From Rheinheimera sediminis (GTDB taxonomy: Bacteria; Pseudomonadota; Gammaproteobacteria; Enterobacterales; Alteromonadaceae): a stretch of 64,000 nucleotides of DNA. A program made the translations under genes and the position numbers. The notes under the pieces were generated by a model. It had not been told where the DNA came from. It worked only from the letters and a program-made list of their open reading frames with translations, and made no database searches. Shown here piece after piece: positions 37,850-46,956 of the stretch (its first letter is position 1; the number at the start of each line of letters is the position of its first letter). The stretch lies in NCBI RefSeq assembly GCF_004005375.1, contig NZ_RZUF01000011.1:93686-157685 (forward strand). The letters run 5' to 3'.

Positions 37850-39508
37850 GTGGATCGAGTCTGGTCAAAAAATTACCCACAGGGTGTTCCGGTTGATATC
37901 AATGCCGATCACTATGCATCGTTGTTAGAAGTTTTTGCTGAAAGCATCAAAGACTATGCTGACAGAACAGCCTATATCAATATGGGCAAAAGTATCACTT
38001 ACGCAGAGTTGGATAAGCTGAGCTTAAAGTTCGCTGCCTATCTGCAGAATCAATTGGGTTTGAAGAAAGGCGACGCTGTCGCTGTAATGATGCCAAACTT
38101 GCTGCAATACCCAGTATGCATTTTGGGTATTCTGCGGGCTGGTTGTGTGGTGGTGAATGTAAACCCACTGTACACGCCACGCGAACTGCAACATCAGCTG
38201 CTGGACTCACAAGCTAAAGCTATAGTTATTGTTGAAAATTTTGCTCATACCTTATCTGATGTGCAGGATAAAGTTCAGCTGAATCATGTGATCCTGACAA
38301 GGATGGGGGATATGTTAGGCCTGCTCAAAGGTTCGCTCGTCAACCTGGTGGTCAAACACGTTAAAAAGCTGATCCCGGCTCACAACTTAAAAAATTACGT
38401 CACTTATAAACAGGTGATAGCAACAGGCAATGCTGCGGCTTATAAAAAGCCAGTCGTCACAGGCGAAGACTTAGCTTTCTTGCAATACACAGGCGGTACT
38501 ACAGGTGTCTCCAAAGGCGCAATGTTGACCCATAGGAATATGGTGGCGAATCTGGAACAGGCCGATGGTTGTATTGGCCCTGTGTTGACCAAAGGTCAGG
38601 AATTTATCGTCACTGCGTTACCTCTGTATCATATCTTTGCTTTAACTGCCAATTTCCTGATGTTTATGAAATATGGTGGTACCAATCTTCTGATCACTAA
38701 CCCACGGGATATGCCCAATTTTGTCAAAGAGTTGGCTAAATATCCTTTTACCGCCCTGACAGGTGTAAACACCCTGTTTAATGGATTGTTGAATACGCCA
38801 GGCTTTGCCCAGCTGGATTTCAGCAGACTTAAATTGGCATTAGGTGGTGGTATGGCCGTGCAGCGTCCTGTCGCTGAGCGCTGGCAAAAGGTGACTCACA
38901 CCAAATTAGTTGAAGGGTACGGCTTAACCGAATGCGCACCGCTAGTGACTGTGAGCCCTTATAATTTACCAGCTTATAATGGCAGTATAGGTTTCCCGGC
39001 ACCTTCCACTGATATTAAATTGGTAAACGACGAAGGGGTTGAAGTGGCAGCTGATGAAGCTGGCGAAATGTGGGTGAAAGGGCCACAAGTGATGAAAGGT
39101 TACTACAACAGGCCTGAAGAGACAGCGAAAGTACTAAATGATGAAGGCTGGTTAGCGACTGGAGATATAGCTCGTGTTGATGAGCAGGGCTTCTTTTATA
39201 TAGTTGACCGCAAAAAAGACATGATTTTAGTATCAGGTTTTAACGTGTATCCAAACGAAATCGAAGAAGTCGTTGCCATGAATGACAAGGTTCTGGAAGT
39301 GGCTGCTGTTGGTGTACCAAATGAAGCCACTGGTGAAGCCGTGAAAATTTTTGTGGTGAAAAAAGACCAGAGCCTTACAGATGCTGAATTAATTCAACAT
39401 TGTAAGGAACGTTTGACGGGCTATAAAGTACCTAAGCTGGTAGAATTCCGCACAGAATTGCCAAAAACGAATGTGGGTAAAATCTTAAGGCGAGAGCTCA
39501 AAGGTTAA
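37850..39508 (+). CDS. fadD: Long-chain fatty acid-CoA ligase
   Basis: Activates long-chain fatty acids to acyl-CoA at the inner membrane. The 552-residue protein starts with GTG preceded by GAGGAGAGG and follows E. coli FadD closely along its length: [12 protein letters not shown] at the start, [20 protein letters not shown] near residue 80, the AMP-binding P-loop [20 protein letters not shown] near residue 208, [13 protein letters not shown] near residue 358, [20 protein letters not shown], and the catalytic Lys near the C-terminus in [12 protein letters not shown] terminator follows directly. Confidence 0.97.
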   Translation: MDRVWSKNYPQGVPVDINADHYASLLEVFAESIKDYADRTAYINMGKSITYAELDKLSLKFAAYLQNQLGLKKGDAVAVMMPNLLQYPVCILGILRAGCVVVNVNPLYTPRELQHQLLDSQAKAIVIVENFAHTLSDVQDKVQLNHVILTRMGDMLGLLKGSLVNLVVKHVKKLIPAHNLKNYVTYKQVIATGNAAAYKKPVVTGEDLAFLQYTGGTTGVSKGAMLTHRNMVANLEQADGCIGPVLTKGQEFIVTALPLYHIFALTANFLMFMKYGGTNLLITNPRDMPNFVKELAKYPFTALTGVNTLFNGLLNTPGFAQLDFSRLKLALGGGMAVQRPVAERWQKVTHTKLVEGYGLTECAPLVTVSPYNLPAYNGSIGFPAPSTDIKLVNDEGVEVAADEAGEMWVKGPQVMKGYYNRPEETAKVLNDEGWLATGDIARVDEQGFFYIVDRKKDMILVSGFNVYPNEIEEVVAMNDKVLEVAAVGVPNEATGEAVKIFVVKKDQSLTDAELIQHCKERLTGYKVPKLVEFRTELPKTNVGKILRRELKG

Positions 39509-39513
39509 TCCAG

Positions 39514-39540
39514 AAAAACCGGCTCAGGCCGGTTTTTTTT
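39514..39540 (+). terminator. Terminator after fadD
   Basis: AAAAACCGGC, loop TCAG, GCCGGTTTTTTTT: a strong stem with an eight-T tract six bases past the fadD stop. Confidence 0.92.
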
Positions 39541-39584
39541 TACTAAATGTCGGCTACAGAAATAAAGAAAACTAAGGACATCAA

Positions 39585-40730
39585 ATGACGTATCAGCTTA
39601 TTACAACCTCCTCTGCTTTAGCTGCTTTTTGTGCGCAAGCCGCCCAAGCTGAGGTGTTGGCAGTGGATACTGAGTTTGTCCGCCAAACCACCTTATATCC
39701 AAAGCTTGGTTTAATTCAGCTGTTTGACGGACATCAATTGGTACTGGTTGATCCTTTAGCTATTGATGATTGGAGTTCCCTGCAGCAGCTTTTTGCAGAT
39801 CCGTCGGTTTGTAAGGTAGTGCATTCCTGCAATGAAGATTTAGAAGCCTTAGCGACTAAAAACTTATTGCCGATAGTGCCTCTGATTGATACGCAACTGG
39901 CGGCTGAACTTGTAGGTTGGGGGGGGAGTCAGGGCTACGCTAAGTTAGTGCAGAGAGTCTGTGCTATAGAGCTGGATAAAAGTGAGTCTCGAACCGATTG
40001 GATAGCACGGCCTTTGTCTGAGTTGCAGTTGGACTACGCTGCTAAAGATGTAGAGCATTTACTTGATGTGTATCAGGCAATGAAAACTGAACTGCTTGCT
40101 AAAGGTCAATACGACTTGCTACTCGCTGAAGGTGAACATTTAATAGCACGGCGCTCTTCTGTAATTCCTGCATTATTTCGGCATCTGGACCTGAAAAATA
40201 GTAATCTGCTGACGCCACGCGAACTGGCGATTTTGAGAGAATTAGTGATCTGGCGGCAGCAGCACGCTCAGCAACAGGATATGGCCTTGGGTTTTATTTT
40301 TAAAGATCATCACTTACTTGATATTGCTAAACGTCGTCCGGGGAGTCTGGAGTCGATGTTTAATATTCCTGAGTTGCCGGGGCGTGAAGTACGTCGTTAC
40401 GGCAAGACCGTACTGGCTTTAATTGAGCAAGCTAAAACGCTACCACTGGAAGAGTGTCCTCAACCTTTTTATCACACTGATGTATTTTTGGGTTTTAAAG
40501 AAGAGTTGCAGCGTATCACTGATGCAGTCAAAGCCGCGGCGAAAGCATCTGGTATTCCAGCTGAGTTTATAGCAGTACGACGTCAAAGCACAGAATACTT
40601 TAACTGGTGCTGGCGTGTTAGTGACGAGGACAGAGCTCAACTGCCTGTTCCGGAGTTTTTGCGAGGTTGGCGCAGGGAGCTTTTGCTGAAGTATTTACCT
40701 ATTCCTGTTCATGTTCAGCCACTGAACTGA
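39585..40730 (+). CDS. rnd: Ribonuclease D
   Basis: A 3'-5' exoribonuclease that trims tRNA and other small RNA precursors. The 381-residue protein has the DEDD exonuclease motifs: LAVDTEFVRQTTLYPKLGLI near residue 24 (Asp, Glu), VVHSCNEDLEAL near residue 80 and QLDYAAKDVEHLLDVYQ near residue 150. HRDC domains follow (TPRELAILRELVIWRQQHAQ onward). fadD next to rnd is a conserved gammaproteobacterial pair, which supports both calls. Confidence 0.95.
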   Translation: MTYQLITTSSALAAFCAQAAQAEVLAVDTEFVRQTTLYPKLGLIQLFDGHQLVLVDPLAIDDWSSLQQLFADPSVCKVVHSCNEDLEALATKNLLPIVPLIDTQLAAELVGWGGSQGYAKLVQRVCAIELDKSESRTDWIARPLSELQLDYAAKDVEHLLDVYQAMKTELLAKGQYDLLLAEGEHLIARRSSVIPALFRHLDLKNSNLLTPRELAILRELVIWRQQHAQQQDMALGFIFKDHHLLDIAKRRPGSLESMFNIPELPGREVRRYGKTVLALIEQAKTLPLEECPQPFYHTDVFLGFKEELQRITDAVKAAAKASGIPAEFIAVRRQSTEYFNWCWRVSDEDRAQLPVPEFLRGWRRELLLKYLPIPVHVQPLN

Positions 40731-40787
40731 AGTTGTACCAGTGCCGTATACACGCGCAATTAAGCTATGGTTTAGTGCATTTTTTCG

Positions 40788-40809
40788 GCAAAAAACTATA
40801 GTTTTTTGC
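40788..40809. other. Perfect AT-rich 22-bp palindrome
   Basis: GCAAAAAACTATAGTTTTTTGC is fully self-complementary, 57 bases past the rnd stop. It may act as a terminator for rnd or as an operator for the next gene; it lacks a loop and a clear T-tract. Confidence 0.45.
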
Positions 40810-40847
40810 ATAAACAGCTACTGATCTTAGCAAAAAATCATGTCGTA

Positions 40848-40878
40848 ACCCTTTTGCAATTTTAACAATCAAAAGGGT
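40848..40878 (+). promoter_or_regulatory. Hairpin that includes the ribosome binding site
   Basis: ACCCTTTTG (40848-40856) pairs perfectly with CAAAAGGGT (40870-40878) across a 13-base loop. The right arm holds AAAGGG, the apparent ribosome site six to seven bases before the DUF4397 start. If it forms in mRNA, it would hide the site. Confidence 0.5.
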
Positions 40879-40884
40879 AAAACA

Positions 40885-42249
40885 ATGAAATGGATTAACA
40901 AACTTGCTGCTTTAGTTCTTACACTGCTTGTTGTCAGCGGATGTAATGATTCAGATCCCGAGCCAGAGGTCGTCGTTCCTGTCGTAAATGCTACTGTTAA
41001 AGTGGTTCACGCTGTATCGGATGCTCCTGATGTAGCCGTGAATGCCAATGGCAGTGTTGCCGTAGCTAATCTTGGTTTTGCCCGAGCCGCAGGACCTCTG
41101 GCAGTTGCACCTGGTACTTTCTCTACCTCTGTTGATGCCAAGCTGCCCTCAGGCAACTTGGCAACAGTAATACCAGCCACCCGACTGTCAATTGCAGAAG
41201 CCACAGATTACGTTATTTTCGCTGTAGGCAAAGCTGCAGATAGCAGTATTGAACCTTTAGTGGTTCAATTCCCGCAAACAGCCGTAAGCAGTGGTAATGT
41301 GCGCCTTCGCGTGGTGCATGCCGCTGCATCTGCTCCGACAGTAGACGTGCATTTAACAGCGCCGGCTGATGCACTTTCTGCAGGTACGGTAGCGGCAACC
41401 CTTGAGTTCAGTGGCGCCACAGGCGATGTCACAGTGCCAGCAGGAGAGTACAGAGTTCGTATCACTCCAACTGGTAGTTTAACCACAGTAGTCTACGATT
41501 CAGGTTCTGTAGTATTAGCTTCAGGTACCGACCTGACTATTGCCGCTCTGGACAGTCGTTTTGCAGGACCTTCACCTGTGTCTCTATTAGCTTTAGTGCA
41601 AGGCGGCGATACGAGTCTTGAATTATTAGACAGAGGGGCAGTCTCAGCAGTGCGTGTAGTGCACGATGTTTCCGACGCACCTGCTGTTGATGTGTTAGTG
41701 AACAACGTCGAAGCGATCAATGCTTTAGCTTTTCCAGATTTTACCGATTATACAGAGCTGACACCTGATACTTATAATGTAAAAGTGGCAGCGGATGCCG
41801 ATAATGCTGTGGTGGTCATTGACGCCGATCTTGAACTGGCTGCTGGAGCTTTTTACACAGTGCATGCTGTGGGTGCCTTAACAGAAAACAGCATCGAAGC
41901 TCTGGTGGTTGGTGACCAGCCTCGGCGTATAGCGACAGCTGCACAAATCCGAGTGATCCATGGCTCTAGCCTGGCCGGTGCTGTAGATATTTATCTGACT
42001 GCAAACTCAGATATTTCCTCGGCCACTGCGGCTTTAACCAACGTAGCTTTTAAAGCCGATTCAGGTTATATCCAGGTTCCGGCAGGAGATTATTTTGTCA
42101 CAGTCACAGCAACAGGCAGTAAAACAGCAGCTATAGGTCCTGTAGCCGTTACCTTAGATACTAATAAGATTTATACAGCGGTAGCCCGCGATGGTGAGGG
42201 GTTAACAGCGGATCTGGGATTAATCCTGCTGGATGACTTTAACAACTAA
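40885..42249 (+). CDS. DUF4397 repeat lipoprotein
   Basis: A 454-residue cell-surface or periplasmic lipoprotein with lipobox LLVVSGCND. Four DUF4397-type repeats of about 100 residues are visible by their openings: VKVVHAVSDAPDVAV (residue 38 on), LRVVHAAASAPTVDVHL (about 142), VRVVHDVSDAPAVDVLV (about 257) and IRVIHGSSLAGAVDIYL (about 355). Each continues with an AL.F...T.Y..V.AG.Y.V..T pattern, suggesting beta-sandwich modules. No function is established. Asp follows Cys+1 (CND), but Asn directly after Cys makes inner-membrane retention uncertain. The last three codons lie inside a heptamer repeat. Confidence 0.88.
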   Translation: MKWINKLAALVLTLLVVSGCNDSDPEPEVVVPVVNATVKVVHAVSDAPDVAVNANGSVAVANLGFARAAGPLAVAPGTFSTSVDAKLPSGNLATVIPATRLSIAEATDYVIFAVGKAADSSIEPLVVQFPQTAVSSGNVRLRVVHAAASAPTVDVHLTAPADALSAGTVAATLEFSGATGDVTVPAGEYRVRITPTGSLTTVVYDSGSVVLASGTDLTIAALDSRFAGPSPVSLLALVQGGDTSLELLDRGAVSAVRVVHDVSDAPAVDVLVNNVEAINALAFPDFTDYTELTPDTYNVKVAADADNAVVVIDADLELAAGAFYTVHAVGALTENSIEALVVGDQPRRIATAAQIRVIHGSSLAGAVDIYLTANSDISSATAALTNVAFKADSGYIQVPAGDYFVTVTATGSKTAAIGPVAVTLDTNKIYTAVARDGEGLTADLGLILLDDFNN

Positions 42250-42296
42250 CAACTAACAACTAACAACTAACAACTAACAACTAACAACTAACAACT
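42241..42296. repeat. Perfect heptamer repeat, eight copies
   Basis: AACAACT repeated eight times without error. The first copy supplies the last two codons and stop (AAC AAC TAA) of the DUF4397 gene. Gain or loss of units leaves the protein unchanged, because each unit begins with the same AAC AAC TAA. Confidence 0.97.
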
Positions 42297-42297
42297 A

Positions 42298-42353
42298 AAA
42301 ATGGGGCCAGATCACATTGGTTACGCATAATCAATGTGATCTGGCCCCATTTT
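42298..42353. repeat. Long inverted repeat between DUF4397 and minE genes
   Basis: Perfect 22-bp arms (42298-42319 and 42332-42353) beginning AAAATGGGGCCAGATCAC, with inner bases GTTA/TAAT able to extend pairing to a CGCA tetraloop. It ends three bases before the minE stop codon, so it could terminate both convergent genes. It resembles the palindrome at 60972-61031. Confidence 0.92.
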
Positions 42354-42356
42354 CCA

Positions 42357-42617
42357 TTACTTTTTGTCGTCTGGAAAAGTAACGTTTAATTCCAGTACTG
42401 AAAGTTCGTCAGAGCTTTTTTCCAAAGATACTGAAACTTGATCGTCAGCAATATCAACATATTTTCGGATCACCGCCAAGATATCTCGCTCCAGTTGCGG
42501 TAAATAATCCGGACTGTTGCGTCTGTTGCGTTCATGAGCAACGATAATCTGTAACCGCTCTTTGGCAGTTGAAGCTGTATTTTTTTTCGTTGAACGGAAA
42601 TAATCCAATAACGACAT
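42357..42617 (-). CDS. minE: Cell division topological specificity factor MinE
   Basis: Stimulates MinD ATPase and drives Min oscillation so that the Z ring forms at midcell. It is 86 residues, starting MSLLDYFRS, the membrane-targeting and anti-MinCD helix; [18 protein letters not shown] follows as in E. coli, and the topological domain has [17 protein letters not shown]. The frame is open five codons upstream inside minD, but family alignment favours 42617, four bases past the minD stop. Confidence 0.97.
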   Translation of the reverse strand: MSLLDYFRSTKKNTASTAKERLQIIVAHERNRRNSPDYLPQLERDILAVIRKYVDIADDQVSVSLEKSSDELSVLELNVTFPDDKK

Positions 42618-42621
42618 TCGC

Positions 42622-43431
42622 TTAGCCTCCAAATATACGTTTCAGCAAGCCTTTTTTCTCCACGTTCAGGAAACGGAAAGGCACATCTTCGCCAAGTAAA
42701 CGGGCAACGGTATCTAAATAGGCCTGACCAGCATCGCTCTCTTCATCCAGGATCACCGGAGTACCAGAGTTGGACGCGTTTAACACTGCTTGAGATTCTG
42801 GGATCACTCCCAGCAACTTAATCGCAAGAATATCGCCTACGTCTTCGACGCTTAACATCTCGCCTTTGACTACACGTTCAGGATTGTAGCGGGTTAACAA
42901 TAAATGTTCTTTAATGCCTGGCAAACCCTGCTCAGCGCGACGAGATTTACTGCTGAGCATACCTAAGATCCGGTCAGAATCGCGCACTGAAGAGACTTCA
43001 GGATTGGTTACAACTACGGCTTCATCGGCGAAATATAAAGCCATCATAGCGCCAGACTCTATACCAGCAGGAGAGTCACAGATGATGTAATCAAATTCTT
43101 CGGCTAGCTCGTTAAGAATGCGCTCTACGCCTTCTTTGCTCAGTGCATCTTTGTCACGGGTTTGTGAAGCAGGCAAAATAAACAGAGTGTCGATACGTTT
43201 ATCTTTAATCAGCGCCTGTTTTAAATTGGCTTCGCCATTGATCACGTTGACGAAGTCGTAGACTACACGGCGCTCGCAGCCCATGATTAAATCAAGGTTT
43301 CTTAGCCCTATGTCAAAATCGATAATCACGGTTTTAAAACCGCGCATGGCGATACCAGTACCAATAGCCGCGCTTGACGTAGTTTTGCCTACGCCACCTT
43401 TACCTGATGTAACAACAATGATTTTTGCCAT
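42622..43431 (-). CDS. minD: Septum site-determining ATPase MinD
   Basis: A membrane-cycling ATPase of 269 residues. The deviant Walker A motif is [18 protein letters not shown] at the N-terminus, [19 protein letters not shown] is the switch I region, and [16 protein letters not shown] is the Walker B region. The C-terminal amphipathic membrane-targeting helix [13 protein letters not shown] is intact. It lies between minC (12 bases upstream) and minE (4 bases downstream). Confidence 0.98.
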   Translation of the reverse strand: MAKIIVVTSGKGGVGKTTSSAAIGTGIAMRGFKTVIIDFDIGLRNLDLIMGCERRVVYDFVNVINGEANLKQALIKDKRIDTLFILPASQTRDKDALSKEGVERILNELAEEFDYIICDSPAGIESGAMMALYFADEAVVVTNPEVSSVRDSDRILGMLSSKSRRAEQGLPGIKEHLLLTRYNPERVVKGEMLSVEDVGDILAIKLLGVIPESQAVLNASNSGTPVILDEESDAGQAYLDTVARLLGEDVPFRFLNVEKKGLLKRIFGG

Positions 43432-43443
43432 CGCAAAATATCC

Positions 43444-44142
43444 TTAAAGCAAATCTGCTAAAACCAATTTATCGTCCTGCAACCCGATGCAAGCCGACTT
43501 ACCCCAATATTCGCCTTGCAGACTGTCACTGAGCCAGTAACTTCCGGCTATGGAGATCAGTTCAGCTTCCAGCTTGTGACAAAACACGCGTTTTTGACTA
43601 TCTCCGGCAGCTCCTGCTATGGCCTTGCCACGCAGCGTACCGTAAATATGTATATTTCCATCAGCTATGACTTCAGCGCCGGCACCTACAGTACCACGGA
43701 TCACTAAGTCTGCACCTTTGGCATAAATTTGCTGGCCAGAGCGAATATTCTGCTCTACCACTTTGGTTTCCATCACAGGAGCAGCCACTATTTCAGTTTT
43801 GGCTTCAATTTCTTTTGTTTCTTTAGCCGGTGTTTTGCTCTTACTTAGCTGGAGTGCCGCTAAACCCGCGGCCTGAGCTAGTTTTTTCAGTTCAGCTGAA
43901 GCACCACATACGCCGACCAACACCAGATCAAGTTCTTTAAATACTTCAGTAATGGCTTCAAAATCAGGAGCTTGAGTAACAGACTCGACATTAATCACCA
44001 CAGGTGCGCGGTAGAAAAAGGCAGGAGCTTGCGCCAGTTTTTGTTGCAGCTGAGCTTTTACCGCAGCTGCAGACAGGTCCTGACAATACAACACAGACAG
44101 TGGGAACAAACTGCCTTTTAATTCAAAGGAATGATCAGACAT
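43444..44142 (-). CDS. minC: Septum formation inhibitor MinC
   Basis: An FtsZ assembly inhibitor of 232 residues. The N-terminal domain starts FELKGSLFPLSVLYC. An alanine/lysine/glutamate-rich linker (residues about 100-125) separates it from the C-terminal beta-helix domain, which opens VVEQNIRSGQQIYAKGADL and has the MinD-contacting GAEVIADGNIHIYGTLRGKA. Order minC-minD-minE is standard. It is divergent from ycgL with 141 bases between starts, where the promoters should lie. Confidence 0.96.
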   Translation of the reverse strand: MSDHSFELKGSLFPLSVLYCQDLSAAAVKAQLQQKLAQAPAFFYRAPVVINVESVTQAPDFEAITEVFKELDLVLVGVCGASAELKKLAQAAGLAALQLSKSKTPAKETKEIEAKTEIVAAPVMETKVVEQNIRSGQQIYAKGADLVIRGTVGAGAEVIADGNIHIYGTLRGKAIAGAAGDSQKRVFCHKLEAELISIAGSYWLSDSLQGEYWGKSACIGLQDDKLVLADLL

Positions 44143-44283
44143 AGCTCAAAATGCGCACTTTATTATTTGTTTAATGACGGCAAAAATTCGTGTCAGCCTT
44201 TATTCGCTTGGTACGCAAGGCTGGTGCTTCATGTTATAGTTTGCGCCCCTGTTAGGCAAGTTAGTCAGAGTAGTTTTTGTCCT

Positions 44284-44562
44284 ATGTTATGTGTTGTTTA
44301 TAAAAGTCCTAAACTGGACCAAACCTATTTGTATGTATTGCGCCGCGATGATTTTAGCGCTGTACCTGAAGCCTTACTTAAAACCTTTGGTAAACCTATG
44401 CTGGTCACGCTGATTAATCTGGCGACCAAAAGCAAATTAGCCCATGCCGATATCGACAAAGTCAGACATCAACTGACAGAGCAGGGCTTTTATTTGCAGT
44501 TACCTCCGCCACCTGAAGATTTGCTCAAAGCGCATAAAGAGAGCCAGCAAAACAAGGAGTAG
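44284..44562 (+). CDS. ycgL: YcgL domain-containing protein
   Basis: A 92-residue protein of unknown function, nearly colinear with E. coli YcgL: MLCVVYKSPKLDQTYLYVLR at the start, FGKPMLVTLINL, ADIDKVRHQLTEQGFYLQLP and PPPEDLLKAH at the end. The start at 44284 matches E. coli; the longer frame from 44131 has no support. Its place beside minC, with ycgM and ycgN following, is the same as in E. coli. Confidence 0.93.
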   Translation: MLCVVYKSPKLDQTYLYVLRRDDFSAVPEALLKTFGKPMLVTLINLATKSKLAHADIDKVRHQLTEQGFYLQLPPPPEDLLKAHKESQQNKE

Positions 44563-44565
44563 TAA

Positions 44566-45723
44566 ATGAAGTTCACTCAAATCGCTGTTATTGTTGCCAG
44601 CAGCTTGTTATTGGCTTGTACTAATACTGTGTCTGGCAAAGCTCAGGTTACTGCAGAAGCTGTAAAAACTGAGTCTAGTGTGACAACACAAACCAAAGCC
44701 CCAGTGACGTCTCAGGTTAAAACTGCCAGTAAGGTCTCAACAGCAGTGCCCGCTCAGACTGCTGTAAATAAAGGCAGTTTTGAAAGCTACGCAGCCTCTT
44801 TAAAACAGGAAGCCTTACAAAAAGGCTATGACCAAACTTTGGTTAACGAGGTTTTTGCCAGTTTAAGGCATTACCAGTCTGCTGTGGTCGCTGATAAAAA
44901 ACAGCCTGAATTCACTGAAACTTTAGATACCTATTTGCCTAAACGAGTCAGCAAACAGCGCATAGCTTTAGCCCGTAAGTATTACAAAGAACATCACAAA
45001 GAGCTGGAAGCTATAGGCCAGAAATATGGGGTGCAACCTCGTTTTATTGTGGCTTTATGGGGGCTGGAGAGCAGTTTCGGTAAGATTATGGGCAACTACT
45101 CTGTGCCCTCAGCTTTGGCCACTATGGCTTATGATGGTCGCCGTGAAGCTTTTTTTAAATCCGAGTTTTTTCTGGCGTTAGATATTCTGCAGCAAGGCCA
45201 TGTCAAATTAGCCGATATGAAAGGCTCATGGGCAGGAGCTATGGGGCAAAGCCAGTTTATGCCCAGTGCTTTTATGTCCTATGCTCAGGATGGCGACGGC
45301 GATGGTCATATTAATATTTGGCAAAGCCGCACTGACGCTTTTGCTTCTATCGCCAATTATTTAAAAACCCGTGGGTGGGACAATAGCCAAACCTGGGGCA
45401 GGGAAGTCAAAGTCCCAAAGACCTTTGATTTCTCTTACGTCATCCCAAAAGGCAGCAAAGACAGAACTCAGTGGCTGGAATGGTGGGCTAAATCAGAACG
45501 CTCTTTAGCGGCATGGCAAAGGTTAGGGGTTCGCACTACCGAAGGCAAAGCATTGCCTGCGCGTGATTTAAAAGCTGCTTTGGTGATGCCGGATGACGAA
45601 CAAGGCCGGGTGTATTTGGCATACAGCAACTACCAGACATTAATGCACTGGAACCGCTCTTATTATTTTGTTACCAGCGTAGGTTATCTGGCTGATTTAA
45701 TAGTGGCTGAGGATAAAGCATGA
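44566..45723 (+). CDS. Lytic murein transglycosylase (MltB family) lipoprotein
   Basis: A peptidoglycan-cleaving enzyme of 385 residues. It has a lipoprotein signal with SLLLACTN (Cys18), then a Thr/Val/Lys-rich linker to about residue 65. The catalytic domain has the active Glu in VALWGLESSFGKIMGNYSVP near residue 168, then TMAYDGRREAFFKSE, GSWAGAMGQSQFMPSAF and DGDGDGHINIWQSRTDAFAS. It begins four bases after ycgL and overlaps ycgM by four bases. Confidence 0.93.
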   Translation: MKFTQIAVIVASSLLLACTNTVSGKAQVTAEAVKTESSVTTQTKAPVTSQVKTASKVSTAVPAQTAVNKGSFESYAASLKQEALQKGYDQTLVNEVFASLRHYQSAVVADKKQPEFTETLDTYLPKRVSKQRIALARKYYKEHHKELEAIGQKYGVQPRFIVALWGLESSFGKIMGNYSVPSALATMAYDGRREAFFKSEFFLALDILQQGHVKLADMKGSWAGAMGQSQFMPSAFMSYAQDGDGDGHINIWQSRTDAFASIANYLKTRGWDNSQTWGREVKVPKTFDFSYVIPKGSKDRTQWLEWWAKSERSLAAWQRLGVRTTEGKALPARDLKAALVMPDDEQGRVYLAYSNYQTLMHWNRSYYFVTSVGYLADLIVAEDKA

Positions 45724-46382
45724 GTTATCAGCATATAGATCAACAGGGCAATATTATTGATTTGCCCTTAGGAAAAGTGCTTTGTATAGGTCAAAATTAT
45801 CACGACCATATTGCTGAGATGAACAGTAAAACTGCACCAGAAGCCTTGTTTTTTATTAAACCAAACACTGCTGTGGTTGATATCAATCAGCCTTTTCCTA
45901 TCCCAGAACAGTTGGGGGCAGTGCATAATGAAACTGAACTGGCAGTGCTGATAAAAGCTCCTGTAAGCAAAGTCGCTCCGGATCAAGTACTCGGAGCTGT
46001 CTGGGGTTACGGTTTGGCGCTGGATTTAACGCTTCGGGATCAGCAAAAGAAGTTAAAAGAATTGGGACGCCCATGGGAAATTGCCAAAGGTTTTGATGGC
46101 GCTTGTCCTGTGTCTGGTTTTATTCCCACAGAGCAACTGGGTGATGTACAGCAGTTGCAGTTCAGTCTGAAGGTGAATGGTGAGCTTCGTCAGCAAGGTG
46201 ATACCTGCATGATGATTCGCTCAGTCACGCAAATTATCAGCGAGTTGTCGCAGTTTTTTACCTTGTTACCAGGCGATCTGGTACTCACAGGCACACCTGC
46301 AGGTGTAGGGCCACTTTATAGCGGCGATCAGTTAGAATTAACTCTGGCGAACAAGCTACATATTAAGACGTCAGTGCGCTGA
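45720..46382 (+). CDS. ycgM: Fumarylacetoacetate hydrolase family protein (YcgM)
   Basis: A 220-residue FAH-fold enzyme. VLCIGQNYHDHIAEM at the N-terminus, the metal-binding AVHNETELAVLIKAP near residue 62, GLALDLTLRDQQKKLKELGR, WEIAKGFDGACPVSGF and DLVLTGTPAGVGPLYSGD are the family blocks. Known relatives act as acylpyruvases, isomerases or oxaloacetate decarboxylases, so the exact reaction is open. The ATG overlaps the transglycosylase stop. Confidence 0.92.
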   Translation: MSYQHIDQQGNIIDLPLGKVLCIGQNYHDHIAEMNSKTAPEALFFIKPNTAVVDINQPFPIPEQLGAVHNETELAVLIKAPVSKVAPDQVLGAVWGYGLALDLTLRDQQKKLKELGRPWEIAKGFDGACPVSGFIPTEQLGDVQQLQFSLKVNGELRQQGDTCMMIRSVTQIISELSQFFTLLPGDLVLTGTPAGVGPLYSGDQLELTLANKLHIKTSVR

Positions 46383-46395
46383 CAGAGAGGTTGAA

Positions 46396-46893
46396 GTGTT
46401 AACAGCAAAATTCTGGGAAACAAAAAGCCTGGAACAAATGACAATAGAAGAATGGGAAGCTGTTTGTGATGGCTGCGCCAAATGTTGTCTGAATAAATTT
46501 ATTGATGATGAAGACGAAGAGGCTGAAGGCCCAACCGATTACATCAAGCCGGATGAACAAATCCATTTTACTAATATCGCCTGTCGGTATCTGGACAGCC
46601 ATAAGTGTGCCTGTACAGTGTATGAGCAACGCACAGTGCTGGTGCCTGATTGTGTGAAGCTGACGCAGGACAACTTAAAAGACATCTTTTTTATGCCAAA
46701 CAGCTGCAGCTATCGCCGTTTGCATGAAGGTCGTGGTTTACCGTCCTGGCACCCACTGTTGAATAATGGCAAAAAAAGTCTGATGCATAAAAAACAGATG
46801 TCAGTGCGCAATAAAACCATCTCAGAAGACGAGGTCGATATGGAGAAATTTGAGGACCATATTGTCACTTGGGCTATTAATGATTTGGATTAG
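46396..46893 (+). CDS. ycgN: YcgN family cysteine cluster protein (UPF0260)
   Basis: A 165-residue protein similar to E. coli YcgN: FWETKSLEQMTIEEWEAVCD, then CDGCAKCCLNKFIDDED, FTNIACRYLDSHKCACTVYE and PDCVKLTQDN. The cysteines (DGCAKCC, ACRYLD..KCAC, PDC, NSC) suggest metal or Fe-S binding, as in the YkgJ superfamily. The start is a GTG with GAGAGG about ten bases upstream. It is one of the ycgL-M-N group beside minCDE. Function unknown. Confidence 0.93.
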   Translation: MLTAKFWETKSLEQMTIEEWEAVCDGCAKCCLNKFIDDEDEEAEGPTDYIKPDEQIHFTNIACRYLDSHKCACTVYEQRTVLVPDCVKLTQDNLKDIFFMPNSCSYRRLHEGRGLPSWHPLLNNGKKSLMHKKQMSVRNKTISEDEVDMEKFEDHIVTWAINDLD

Positions 46894-46956
46894 CCAGTTT
46901 CAGCCTAAATTCAGTTGCAGTAGTAAGACTTATATTTTTGATAAAGGATGGTGGTT

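Noticed and set aside
42241..42296. Phase-variable coding repeat
   Set aside because: Any number of heptamer units gives the same AAC AAC TAA ending, so the protein cannot switch.
44131..44283. 51-residue extension of YcgL
   Set aside because: It overlaps minC, and the family begins at the MLCVVYKS methionine.
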